A stretch of 64,000 nucleotides of DNA. It comes from Ectobacillus sp042610425 (lineage in GTDB: Bacteria > Bacillota > Bacilli > Bacillales > Bacillaceae_G). Shown here in pieces: positions 25,114-33,700 of the stretch. The stretch lies in the NCBI RefSeq assembly GCF_042610425.1, contig NZ_JBGJZM010000001.1:1302001-1366000 (forward strand), read 5' to 3'. The notes under the pieces were generated by a model. That model was given only the letters and a program-made list of their open reading frames with translations, did no database searches and was not told where the DNA came from. The position numbers and the translations under genes were made by a program. Every line of letters starts with the position of its first letter. Within the stretch, counting starts at the first letter, position 1.

Positions 25114-26226
25114 TTATATTATGTACTTTTGAAACGTAATATGAAAGCAAGTATATTCTTCTGTAGATTCACATATGATTTGCCCGCCATGTTTTTCCAC
25201 AATTTGTCTACATACAAATAAACCAATACCAGTGCCAAGCTTTTTCGAGGTGACAAATGGCTCGAAAATCATGTCAATTTGATCCTTTGGAATCATGGGA
25301 CCATTATTTTGAATCGCAATATCTATTGAATTCTTATTTTCCCAAGTATTAATTGTAATCTTTCTATCTTCTTGTATGGACTCTAATGCATCGATACTAT
25401 TCATTAGGACATTAAGAAAGACTTGTCTTAGCTCACCACGATATCCAATCATTTCTATCGGCATAGATATATCTTCTTGAACCTTAACATTTTTATCCAC
25501 AATACTTGGATATAAGAAATGAATAATTTCATGAAACATATCATTAAGTAGAAATTTTTCTTTTTGTTCACTCTCCTCTCTTTTAGATACGAGTAAAAAT
25601 TGCGAAATTCGAAAATTCAATTGTTCTATTTCATGTGAAATAATATCTAAATAAGGCATAGATGAATGCTCATCCCGTAATAATTTTACAAAACCCATTA
25701 TGGAAGTAAGAGGATTTCTAAATTCATGTACAAAACTCGCAGACATTTGTCCAAGAATTGTCAGTCGATCCTTATGCGTTTCACTAATATATCTCTGTTG
25801 ATTTTGCAAATTTTGCGCAATGATCGAGGAATATCTAAGAACTGTATAATACGTTAAATGGTCAAAAAACCTGTGAACTTTATTAATTAGCGGAAGCAAA
25901 TCAATTGCCTTAGCATCGAATGTACACATTTTCTCAAACAATGCATTGCGTCCAATGTTCGTATTATAAACAAAGTCTCCAATATTTGCTTTTGCCTTCA
26001 CTCGTTCCGATGCAATTTTATCACACATAGGCTGCATATCCTTTAATTCCATTTCTTCCATTACTAATGCCTTTAATAACATAAGTAATTTTTCTCCATT
26101 TACTATGATTTCCTCTTGAAATGGATCGTTATCAGAAACAATAAGCTGCTTTTTCCAATACAACAAAAATTCTGTTCTTTTATTTTCTAAGTAATCACAG
26201 AACGCTAACTCAATGTCACTTAGCAT
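25114..26226 (-). CDS. sensor histidine kinase with HisK_N-type sensor domain
   Basis: In this 370-aa soluble kinase the N-terminal helical region (MLSDIELAFCDYLENKRTEF, to about residue 140) resembles the HisK_N sensor domain of B. anthracis sporulation kinases such as BA2291. HisKA follows with H-box SFVHEFRNPLTSIMGF, then HATPase with N-box FLNVLMNSIDALES and G2-box SKKLGTGIGLFV. No response regulator is adjacent, as expected for an orphan kinase feeding Spo0F. ATG at 26226 follows AGGAGGTTATTAT; the longer frame to 26301 lacks a ribosome binding site. It is divergent from racA. Confidence 0.87.
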   Translation of the reverse strand: MLSDIELAFCDYLENKRTEFLLYWKKQLIVSDNDPFQEEIIVNGEKLLMLLKALVMEEMELKDMQPMCDKIASERVKAKANIGDFVYNTNIGRNALFEKMCTFDAKAIDLLPLINKVHRFFDHLTYYTVLRYSSIIAQNLQNQQRYISETHKDRLTILGQMSASFVHEFRNPLTSIMGFVKLLRDEHSSMPYLDIISHEIEQLNFRISQFLLVSKREESEQKEKFLLNDMFHEIIHFLYPSIVDKNVKVQEDISMPIEMIGYRGELRQVFLNVLMNSIDALESIQEDRKITINTWENKNSIDIAIQNNGPMIPKDQIDMIFEPFVTSKKLGTGIGLFVCRQIVEKHGGQIICESTEEYTCFHITFQKYII

Positions 26227-26577
26227 ATAATAACCTCCTATCCCCTCCGTTATGCACAATTGAGCGGTATAGCGGACTTCTGTTATGAACAATGGTACCA
26301 TGCAATAATAAATGTATTATTATCATTGTAACATTAGAAACCTATTATATTTATAAAAATATACTTTGCAAATATATTTTTTAACATGTTAATTGAGAAG
26401 AAAAATCAGCATTTTTACTAGAATACAACTCTTCTTCTCTCTTGAAAAGTACAAAAGACCGACTGGTAGTGGGAAATTTCACTTTCTTTGCCGATTTCAG
26501 ACTTGTTTTGTCGTCATAGAAGGGAAATACAAAAGAAAAGAGAAAACCTACTACAAACAAAGTAAAGGAGGATAATA

Positions 26578-27063
26578 ATGGAAATTAAAACTCCGATGGT
26601 AGCTGAGAAATTAGGTGTGAGTCCAAAGGTTGTCATGCGTATCGTGCAGCAACTACAAATCAGTTTACAAAAAAACAAAAATGGTCACTATGTTTTTTCA
26701 GAAGAACAAGTAAAGCAAATTGAAAGCTATAATGCTTCCTCACAGATACATCCAGAAAATGAAGACTTTAAACAAACTGGTGTAACTCGTGAGGACTTTC
26801 AATCTTTAATACATCTCATTCAAAATTTAGATAAACGCGTAAGTAGAACAGAAGATCGTATACAAGAAAAGGCTGATGATGTAGTAAATTATCAACTGTT
26901 ACAGCATAGAAAAGAACTGGAGGAGTTGCATACACATATTATACAGCTCGAAAACCAACTTACTACTACCGAACAACCTAAAGGATACAGTAAGGAAACA
27001 AATGAAGTAAAAACCGAACCAACAAAACGCAAAAAATTAAGTTTAAGCATGTTTGGATTATAA
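26578..27063 (+). CDS. racA: RacA, polar chromosome-anchoring protein
   Basis: The 161-aa protein anchors the chromosome origin region to the cell poles at the onset of sporulation. The N-terminal MerR-like helix-turn-helix reads TPMVAEKLGVSPKVVMRIVQ (about residues 5-24) with a wing KNGHYVFSEEQVKQI. A long coiled coil covers about residues 75-125, and the C-terminus KRKKLSLSMFGL is the short basic/hydrophobic tail linked to pole binding through DivIVA. AAAGGAGG precedes the ATG. Sporulation control is expected by homology; no SigH site could be fixed with confidence. Confidence 0.93.
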   Translation: MEIKTPMVAEKLGVSPKVVMRIVQQLQISLQKNKNGHYVFSEEQVKQIESYNASSQIHPENEDFKQTGVTREDFQSLIHLIQNLDKRVSRTEDRIQEKADDVVNYQLLQHRKELEELHTHIIQLENQLTTTEQPKGYSKETNEVKTEPTKRKKLSLSMFGL

Positions 27064-27113
27064 TCCTAAGTAGCTTCGACTAGGAATAATATCCTTACTC
27101 GCAATGATAGAAG

Positions 27114-27158
27114 TAACGATAATAGGATTATTCAGACAAAGTAATCCTATTATCGTTA
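27114..27158. terminator. large palindromic terminator between racA and the GNAT gene
   Basis: A perfect 17-bp stem, TAACGATAATAGGATTA (27114-27130) with its complement (27142-27158), and an 11-nt loop. It lies between convergent genes and overlaps the last codons and stop of the minus-strand gene. Confidence 0.75.
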
Positions 27159-27730
27159 TTGTTTAATAACTGCATAGCGTAGGCATTTGTTTTAATTACA
27201 TCACGTATTTCTTTAATTGAATAGACATGTTTCATCCCCTCATATGCATTAATCATAATTGGGACACCAATCATTACTTCATTTATTCTAAATTCCTTGT
27301 CAAGCGTATCTATTTTAAACCCTAAAAAAAGTAAATACATATACATTCTCTTTGTGACAACAGTAATATATGTAGTAGCTTTTGTTTCTAACGCATGAAT
27401 GAATAAAATTGCTGCAAGTCGTTTAAAATAACCGCGTCCTCGAAATTGTCGTTCAATCATAAATTTCCCAATTTCATATAAGTTTTGTTCATGTCGCTGT
27501 ATAATGCTATTAGAAGAAAATTTATAAAAATACTCTGAATTAGATTCCTGTGGATGTACATACTTTGCACATTCAACAGTTCCAATGTATTTATTTCCAT
27601 CGTCCTCTAGTAAAAACCGCTCCGGCTGTAAATTTCTCTCAACAAATTGAATATTTCTCTCTTCACAAAAATCTCCCCAAAGTTGTTCAAAAACGAAATG
27701 ATCTTCTTTCGTTTGAACTCTATGAAACAT
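27128..27730 (-). CDS. GNAT-fold acyltransferase
   Basis: The 200-aa protein has the acyl-CoA-binding region EIGKFMIERQFRGRGYFKRLAA (Q/RxxGxG/A type, near residue 90) and beta strands typical of GNAT enzymes. The C-terminal half, with VTKRMYMYLLFLGFKIDTLD, resembles the N-acyl amino acid or autoinducer synthase branch, as far as can be judged by eye. Substrate is unknown. GGTGGGGAATT precedes the ATG. It is followed by the shared palindrome with racA and preceded by the McrBC-like operon on the same strand, 135 nt away. Confidence 0.7.
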   Translation of the reverse strand: MFHRVQTKEDHFVFEQLWGDFCEERNIQFVERNLQPERFLLEDDGNKYIGTVECAKYVHPQESNSEYFYKFSSNSIIQRHEQNLYEIGKFMIERQFRGRGYFKRLAAILFIHALETKATTYITVVTKRMYMYLLFLGFKIDTLDKEFRINEVMIGVPIMINAYEGMKHVYSIKEIRDVIKTNAYAMQLLNNNDNRITLSE

Positions 27731-27865
27731 AATTCCCCACCTTCCTGTATACTAACCTTACCTAGTTTACACTATTTGATAGCGTTTTCATTACTTTTAC
27801 TATATTCGTATCCTTTTAAAGATGCAACTAAAAATTTTGGGTCTAGTCTTATAGAATTGTAACTA

Positions 27866-29716
27866 TCATCCTAATGCTAACCATCTTTTTAACAATTCCA
27901 TCATTTCATATTCCCCCTTGATCTTTACTTCTTCTTGATGGGTTTTATAGGGATAGAACTGCAGAAAGATCCCACACCCACTTTCTATCTTTTTCGGGTG
28001 AACTTGACTACCAGGATAAACACATAATACTTCATGAATCGCTCTTCTTTGATAGAAAAGCTTACCCTGTTCTTCATGTACATATTTAATAGCCCAATAT
28101 TTATACATTTGTTCCGTCGCCTTCGTATTTCCAATCGGCTGAAATATATTGTACATAGGACTATACTTCACTTCAATTATGATGGTTGATTGGTAGTTCC
28201 ATTTTCCTTCTTCCATTTCATAATAATCGAGACGGATATCAGGTTTTTTTGTGTCTTCTCCGTTATAAAAATTACTGTTTTTACTTAATGCTATGATAGG
28301 ATGTGTTTCAATTAACTCATTGTATACAATTTTCACCATTTTCTCATTGTAATGTAGTTCCACAATGGTACCGTCTTGAAGTCCATCCATATAGAAATAA
28401 GTTTGAATTTGCTCCAAAATAGGGCGAATCGCAGCAAAACCGATTTCCTGTAGCAGAAAAAGTAACGATACATATACGTAATATTCGTAGATTAGAAATG
28501 TAGGTTTATACACAAGTAGAAAGGATGGGGTATATTCGTGTATGTGTCCATCGCTAAGTTCTAACATAGACACGCATTGACGAAATGGAATCGGCAAACT
28601 AGGAAAGGAATTAGCGTGTGCCATCTTCATATTGTTCCAAAATGGTAGTTGTAACCGGTGCTTCATATAAGTGAAGAATTCATTAACAAAGCTATGAATC
28701 ATTCGATACTCTTGTTTATTCACATTTAGTTTCTTTCTCTCGGTATCCTTAACTAGATATAAGTTTCTATATTTTTGTTTTTCTCTCTCGGTAACAGACC
28801 CATTTTTTTCAATTGATTGCATAATAGTTTGGAGTGCCTGCTTTTCACGTATTTTCACATTCATTTCTTGTTCCAACTTTTTAATTGTATCCTCTAAAAA
28901 TTGTGTCATGTGTTGAATCTGAGAGAGGAAACCAACGAGCTTATATTTCACATATTGATGGGGTGGACTTTGCCTTGTTGTAAACATTCGATTCCAGAGT
29001 TTCCCCTCTTTTTGTAAAGGCTGTTTTTCATTTTTTCTAATTGTTCTATAGTTAGGTTTTCGTGATGAATAGTTATACTTATAGATTGCCGTAAAAGAAT
29101 CTATTTTTTCCACTGTTAGAATATGTTTTTTAATCATAGGTATCCTTTTTAACAGCAGACGAATCGTTTTCATATATGAAGAATCTTCTAAATCCGTAAA
29201 CATACGAAATGTTTTTTTATATTGGCCACGATCAAGTAGAAGATTATTCCACACAGATTGTACCGTATTTTGTATAAGCGATAACTGCACATCATTAAAA
29301 TTTTTCGGTACAATTTTAATGGCAGCCATATATATTTTTTCCCCTATTCGAATTTCACAATGATACAATCCGCATCTCCACGGGTACACATGTTCAGTTT
29401 TTCCATGTTCATATAGTAAAATCTGGTTTTGTTTTCGGTTTAAATGATAGCAATTATCCATTCCCTGCTTTTTCCCATCATAGACTTTATTCCAGACAAA
29501 TGTTACAGAAACATCTTGGTTGGTATGGAGAATCAGACGCAATGGTTTGAGCTCTTGTATTTCATATATACAATTTAATATATTTTCAATCGTATCGCTA
29601 ACCTTGTTTAGCGATACGATTTCAGCTCGTTCCCCTCCCCCAACATATATTTGTAATTGAAAGGGAAGGATTTTGTCACTATCTACAATTGCTGTATACA
29701 CATCATTATTTAACAT
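27866..29716 (-). CDS. DUF2357 / PD-(D/E)XK nuclease, McrC-like partner
   Basis: The 616-aa protein has an N-terminal beta-rich DUF2357-type region, a coiled-coil middle (about residues 270-340) and a C-terminal nuclease domain. The latter carries KKPDIRLDYYE and STIIIEVKYSP, the D...ExK triad of PD-(D/E)XK nucleases near residues 490-530. DUF2357 proteins pair with McrB-like AAA GTPases/ATPases; here the ATPase gene overlaps the start by 11 nt. By analogy the ATPase would translocate or recruit and this subunit cut foreign or modified DNA. Target and modification specificity are unknown. Confidence 0.75.
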   Translation of the reverse strand: MLNNDVYTAIVDSDKILPFQLQIYVGGGERAEIVSLNKVSDTIENILNCIYEIQELKPLRLILHTNQDVSVTFVWNKVYDGKKQGMDNCYHLNRKQNQILLYEHGKTEHVYPWRCGLYHCEIRIGEKIYMAAIKIVPKNFNDVQLSLIQNTVQSVWNNLLLDRGQYKKTFRMFTDLEDSSYMKTIRLLLKRIPMIKKHILTVEKIDSFTAIYKYNYSSRKPNYRTIRKNEKQPLQKEGKLWNRMFTTRQSPPHQYVKYKLVGFLSQIQHMTQFLEDTIKKLEQEMNVKIREKQALQTIMQSIEKNGSVTEREKQKYRNLYLVKDTERKKLNVNKQEYRMIHSFVNEFFTYMKHRLQLPFWNNMKMAHANSFPSLPIPFRQCVSMLELSDGHIHEYTPSFLLVYKPTFLIYEYYVYVSLLFLLQEIGFAAIRPILEQIQTYFYMDGLQDGTIVELHYNEKMVKIVYNELIETHPIIALSKNSNFYNGEDTKKPDIRLDYYEMEEGKWNYQSTIIIEVKYSPMYNIFQPIGNTKATEQMYKYWAIKYVHEEQGKLFYQRRAIHEVLCVYPGSQVHPKKIESGCGIFLQFYPYKTHQEEVKIKGEYEMMELLKRWLALG

Positions 29717-31499
29717 ATCCGAACAACTCCAACTCTTTTGCCTTTTGTTTCAGAGAGGAAATACTACTAGAAAATGATGAAACTTCTTGAGCAATTGGTG
29801 ATTGTAACAAATGTAACAGCGATGTTTGACCTCGGTTTTCTTCGTCAACAAACGGCCGTACAACAGTATCTACACCCCTTATTTTAGTAAGTATTCGTTG
29901 TAATACTTGTATGTCTAGCGCCTCTTCTCTAGAAAGTAATGGAAAGTGATCATCATCAATTGGGATATTAATTAAATAGGTAGAAATCGCTGCAACCGTT
30001 CGAAACGATACGCCTTTTGTTGGATCTACTTTCTGCAAGGAAGTATGTAACCGGTCAAAAAACTCAAGCTCCTCTTCGGAAAAAACCATTGAAAATTGCC
30101 GCCTACAAACCCACTGTTCTCTATATTCATTAGCAGAGATAGAATTGTACACATGTTTTTTATCTTTCTTCATGAGAAAAGATTCGCGAAAGGAAAGTTT
30201 TTTTAATATCACCATATTTACTCGGTCTAATAAACGATCTGACAGCTCCTTCGTTGTCTCATCAAAATTAACAGTACCGATAAATATAATATTGCGACCT
30301 ATTTTAACGGAAGAGGGGACACGCGATATTTCTGCATCCGTTTTATATAGATGTAGAATCCGCTTCTCTTCTTCCAGTTCTAAAAGGGAAAGAAAACTTG
30401 TAAACCAATGCTCAATAATCGATAAATTCATCTCATCAAACACGATCATATAGAGCTGTTCTGGATGAGTTGCAGCTTCTAACAAAAACGAAATAATTCC
30501 ATGTTCACTTTCCATATACGTTCCGTTTGGATGTAAATAGCCAAGTAAATCTTGAGGCTCTTGAATAGTAGGAGATATGGGAACGAGAAGGAAATGCTTG
30601 TTATATTGTAGGCCAAGTGCTTCCCCGTATATCTGAGCCAACTTAGATTTACCGATACCTGGCATCCCTCCAACAATTGTAATCGGACTTGTTTTCAAGC
30701 AAATATGGAAATTATAAATGTCTAACTCATCCAAGTAGAGCTCTCTTTCAAGAGCTAGTTGCTTTATATTGTATAAAAATTGAATTTCCTTTTCATTGAT
30801 TCCATTGTAAGTAATAACAGTATTATCCTCTGCCATAACTTTTTTACCGTATTCTTGTACGGTTTTAAGCAATTTATGAAAAGTAGCTGATGAGACAAAG
30901 TAAAGCGTTTCATCTACTTGCATTTCGATATAGGTAGACCAGTTTTCTATATCTAGATAAAGAGCCTCCATTTTTTGCTCAACGAACATCATTGCACTCA
31001 TAGATGACTTTAATTCAAGGTTTCCATATAATCTACCGTCTTTTATAAGCATTTCGGGCATACCAAAATCACTCGTATATTTTGGTAGAAAAATAGATGT
31101 GTAACCATTTGCTAGTTTACGATCTAGTACAGCCCTCGTTTGTCCTCTTTGTAATAAAGGTGCAGGAATAATTTGATAGGAATTTGCTACTATTGTTTTT
31201 TTGGTATGAAGAATTTGAACATGGAGCCGTTGATTTCCATACTGTAACCGAAACATGATGAGACTCTGTTCACGTTCTAAATTATTTGTATTGGAAAAAA
31301 ATGAGTCATTGTGTTTATTAGATAATAATCCAGAAAAGATGGGCTGCTCTGACGAATCCAATTCGCGCAGGAAGGATGGTACCGGAGATAAGCATTGTAT
31401 ATAAAAATGAGTTTGATCTTGTTTTACAAACTTTCCGACAAACACCATATGATGCAACCGTTTCATAACTGTAGGATGAATCGTTTGCCAAAGCTTCAC
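29706..31499 (-). CDS. McrB-like AAA+ ATPase
   Basis: The 597-aa protein has an uncharacterised N-terminal region (about 1-270) and an AAA+ module: Walker A IVGGMPGIGKSKLAQIYGEA near residue 275, Walker B YMIVFDEMNLS, and the sensor/arginine-finger segment FIGTVNFDETTKELSDRLLDR. The last two resemble the McrB clade of MoxR/McrB ATPases. GTG at 31499 follows AAAGGAGG by 8-9 nt. No EVE, YTH or other known modified-base reader is evident at the N-terminus. It overlaps the nuclease gene by 11 nt, so the two are one translational unit. Confidence 0.75.
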   Translation of the reverse strand: MKLWQTIHPTVMKRLHHMVFVGKFVKQDQTHFYIQCLSPVPSFLRELDSSEQPIFSGLLSNKHNDSFFSNTNNLEREQSLIMFRLQYGNQRLHVQILHTKKTIVANSYQIIPAPLLQRGQTRAVLDRKLANGYTSIFLPKYTSDFGMPEMLIKDGRLYGNLELKSSMSAMMFVEQKMEALYLDIENWSTYIEMQVDETLYFVSSATFHKLLKTVQEYGKKVMAEDNTVITYNGINEKEIQFLYNIKQLALERELYLDELDIYNFHICLKTSPITIVGGMPGIGKSKLAQIYGEALGLQYNKHFLLVPISPTIQEPQDLLGYLHPNGTYMESEHGIISFLLEAATHPEQLYMIVFDEMNLSIIEHWFTSFLSLLELEEEKRILHLYKTDAEISRVPSSVKIGRNIIFIGTVNFDETTKELSDRLLDRVNMVILKKLSFRESFLMKKDKKHVYNSISANEYREQWVCRRQFSMVFSEEELEFFDRLHTSLQKVDPTKGVSFRTVAAISTYLINIPIDDDHFPLLSREEALDIQVLQRILTKIRGVDTVVRPFVDEENRGQTSLLHLLQSPIAQEVSSFSSSISSLKQKAKELELFGYVK

Positions 31500-31613
31500 A
31501 TATATAGCCTCCTTTACTATTGCTTTTCCCAGTAGAGAATTCGAAAATAAGACAGCATAAATGAGAAAATTCTTCCCCCATGCCGCCTATTATCGGTGGC
31601 TATGTGTAGTATA

Positions 31614-31871
31614 TTATAATATTTGTGCATTTTTCTCACGTTCTACAATATTTTTTGCTACACGCATTTTCGTTACGGAATATTGAAATGTACTATGTTT
31701 ATCTAAATCCTCTTCAAGAATAATCTTACTAAGAGCCGCTACTGTACCAGCTAGGTGTTCGATGGAATCCCGTATGTGAGCATCGCGGTTCTGAAAGGAT
31801 TCGTTACGAAGCATCACTAAAATGTCCTGTGCTAAACAAGTAATACGTTGCAATTGTTTTTGTTCTTCCAT
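31614..31871 (-). CDS. small all-helical protein upstream of the McrB-like gene
   Basis: The 85-aa protein begins MEEQKQLQRITCLAQDILVM and is predicted wholly helical with no membrane segment. GGGAGTGTTGAAATA lies before the ATG. The stop is 115 nt before the McrB-like GTG, without a terminator between, so it may be the first gene of that operon. No family is recognised. It could be a regulator, adaptor or independent gene. Confidence 0.6.
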   Translation of the reverse strand: MEEQKQLQRITCLAQDILVMLRNESFQNRDAHIRDSIEHLAGTVAALSKIILEEDLDKHSTFQYSVTKMRVAKNIVEREKNAQIL

Positions 31872-31980
31872 TATTTCAACACTCCCTTACATTGGATTTG
31901 ATGTTATTTAGAAGGATAGATAGTACTATTCTATTCGACAAAGTTTCAATTCTTTCCTTGATAAAAGATTTAATTTGAAT

Positions 31981-32012
31981 AAAAAATAAAAGCAGATCTC
32001 TCCGCTTTTATT
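31981..32012 (-). terminator. terminator of the YdcF-like gene
   Basis: AATAAAAGCgGA pairs with TCtGCTTTTATT and the minus strand continues TTTTTATTC. Confidence 0.75.
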
Positions 32013-32058
32013 GCACCAATCCTTTAGTTTATAAATAATCCTTCACTTAGCAATAGTA

Positions 32059-32613
32059 CTACTTTCTTGTTACCCAAGTATGTATGATGGCAGCATATTC
32101 TCGTAAATAAGAAGCAAGGATTATCTTACTAGGAGTAGAAGCAGCTAATCCATCAGCGTTTAATCCCATCCGATTCGCAATCCATTTGGATCGATACAAA
32201 TGATAATCGTTCGTTACGATTATTACATGTTGCAATTGGAATTTTTCTTGTGAAAATAACAGATTCTCATATGTACTTGTAGATCGGTCTTCTACGAGAA
32301 TTCTATCATCTGGAACTCCGTTTTTCAGTAAATATTGCTTCATCGCAAGAGCCTCTTCTACAGGCTCATTATCGCCTTTTCCTCCTGATACAATTACCTT
32401 CACGTACGAATGTTCCCTCATATAAGAAAGAGCCGTATCTAGTCTTTCCTTTAAAGATAGCGAAATTCCTTCTTTATACACCCTCGCTCCTAACACTAAC
32501 AAATATTCTGCTTGTTCTTTCGGTTTTTGCTTACTCGCTAAAAAAATAAGAACGGAAGCAATAAAAACATACATACAAGAGACGACAATGATGCTGAGCA
32601 GGACTAGTTTCAT
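32059..32613 (-). CDS. YdcF family protein (DUF218)
   Basis: The 184-aa protein has one N-terminal membrane helix (about residues 4-26) and a Rossmann-like DUF218 domain: YLLVLGARVYKEGISLSLKERL, VIVSGGKGDNEPVEEA, VEDRSTSTYENLLFS and VIIVTNDYHLYRSKWIANRM. Family members (YdcF, ElyC, SanA) act at the cell envelope, and several affect wall precursor or lipid II metabolism. The exact reaction is unknown. It is monocistronic. Confidence 0.88.
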   Translation of the reverse strand: MKLVLLSIIVVSCMYVFIASVLIFLASKQKPKEQAEYLLVLGARVYKEGISLSLKERLDTALSYMREHSYVKVIVSGGKGDNEPVEEALAMKQYLLKNGVPDDRILVEDRSTSTYENLLFSQEKFQLQHVIIVTNDYHLYRSKWIANRMGLNADGLAASTPSKIILASYLREYAAIIHTWVTRK

Positions 32614-32692
32614 CTATTCTATTCCTTTCCATCCTATTTCGAGGAATGCATGTAAAGTGAGTTTGGTAACTTTACCAATTATACCATATGCA

Positions 32693-32730
32693 AAAAAAGA
32701 GATGCTGCAAAATAGGATTTGCAGCATCTC
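32693..32730 (-). terminator. terminator of the CtsR-controlled hsp20 gene
   Basis: A perfect stem GAGATGCTGCAAA / TTTGCAGCATCTC is followed on the minus strand by TTTTTTTGC. Confidence 0.9.
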
Positions 32731-32754
32731 GCCCTAATCTAGGTTATATTGTTA

Positions 32755-33186
32755 TTATTGAATATCAATCACTTTACGTTGTTCTTCTGTTTTGTTTGTT
32801 TTAGGTAAAATTACTTCTAACACACCGTCATTATAGGAAGCTTTGATTTGTTCTTCATCAATTCCATCCACAACAAAACGTCGCATATAAGTACCACTAT
32901 ATCTTTCCTTGCGAATATAGGATTCATCTTTGCTTGTATCTTCTTTTTGACGAGAGGCTTGAATTGTTAGCACACGATCTTGATAGTCCACTTGAAGTTC
33001 TTCTTTGGAGAAACCAGGAAGATCAGCATGCACAATATATAAATCCCCTTTTTCTTCAATATCAGTTGCAAATGATTCTGTTAACATAGGCTTGAAAAAG
33101 TCCCCATTCCACATATTCCATAAGGAAGACTCAAGTTCCATTAAACCATTGCGACGATTCATCAACTCTGGTAATAACTTTCTCAT
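32755..33186 (-). CDS. Hsp20/alpha-crystallin small heat-shock protein
   Basis: This 143-aa ATP-independent holdase chaperone starts MRKLLPELMNRRNGLMELES. The alpha-crystallin domain covers about residues 40-130 (DLYIVHADLPGFSKEELQVD to ASYNDGVLEVILPK), with the GVLEV-type motif and a C-terminal IDIQ. ATG at 33186 follows AAGGAGGAGACGGAAA; the open frame extends further but crosses the promoter. A CtsR operator overlaps the -35, so induction by heat and protein damage is expected. Confidence 0.93.
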   Translation of the reverse strand: MRKLLPELMNRRNGLMELESSLWNMWNGDFFKPMLTESFATDIEEKGDLYIVHADLPGFSKEELQVDYQDRVLTIQASRQKEDTSKDESYIRKERYSGTYMRRFVVDGIDEEQIKASYNDGVLEVILPKTNKTEEQRKVIDIQ

Positions 33187-33235
33187 TTTCCGTCTCCTCC
33201 TTGTTATTTGTGAAAGATTTTCTCTTTCTATTATT

Positions 33236-33265
33236 AGTATAAAACTTTGGTCAAAAAAGGTCAAA
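33236..33265 (-). promoter_or_regulatory. hsp20 promoter overlapped by a CtsR operator
   Basis: On the minus strand TTGACC (33259-33264), 17 nt, TATACT (33236-33241). On the plus strand the same DNA holds the direct repeat GGTCAAA-AAA-GGTCAAA (33249-33265), an exact match to the CtsR heptad tandem. Repressor bound here would cover the -35 and spacer. Confidence 0.85.
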
Positions 33266-33290
33266 CAAAAACCAAACTTTTTCGCATTAG

Positions 33291-33323
33291 AAAAAGACCG
33301 TTTTACTACCTAATAACGGTCTT
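33291..33323 (-). terminator. terminator of the small membrane protein gene
   Basis: AAGACCGTT pairs with AACGGTCTT and the minus strand ends in TTTTTC (33291-33323). It lies upstream of the hsp20 promoter and insulates it. Confidence 0.8.
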
Positions 33324-33332
33324 CCCCTTTTT

Positions 33333-33650
33333 CTATATTTCCTCTTTTTTCAGCCAATTAACAAAAAAGATGTAAGACTGATAATGCAAACGCCGAATGA
33401 AACCTATAAGTAATAGTAGAATAAGTCCAGTAACACTGTATATGGCAATAAATTTCATTATAAGGCTTATCCCCAAGGGAAAGAAAAAGAAATGTTGCAT
33501 TACAAGTATGGCTACAAGTTGCATTGCAAAAAGCGGGAGATGCTGCCACTCAAATGGCAACCCTCTTTTCCGTAAAGCTCCTTTTATCGGAATATGAAAG
33601 AATTCGGTCAAGCCAAGGCAAAGGATTGTACAGAATATACCCACTATCAT
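33333..33650 (-). CDS. small multi-span membrane protein
   Basis: The 105-aa product has three hydrophobic segments: MIVGIFCTILCLGLTEFF, FAMQLVAILVMQHFFFF and FIAIYSVTGLILLLLIGF, separated by short basic loops (RKRGLPFEW, RRLHYQ). TAGGGATGGC precedes the ATG. No family is recognised. The position between a GNAT gene and hsp20, with its own terminator, gives no functional hint. Confidence 0.6.
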   Translation of the reverse strand: MIVGIFCTILCLGLTEFFHIPIKGALRKRGLPFEWQHLPLFAMQLVAILVMQHFFFFPLGISLIMKFIAIYSVTGLILLLLIGFIRRLHYQSYIFFVNWLKKEEI

Positions 33651-33700
33651 GCCATCCCTACTTTCTACTTCGTTACAAGAAATTTCGTATACTCGTATGC

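Noticed and set aside
26393..26575. A 60-codon frame just before racA
   Set aside because: No ribosome binding site and a basic, low-quality composition; it is probably racA leader DNA.
27114..27158. Insertion-sequence terminal inverted repeat
   Set aside because: The perfect palindrome stands alone between convergent genes with no transposase, so a terminator is simpler.
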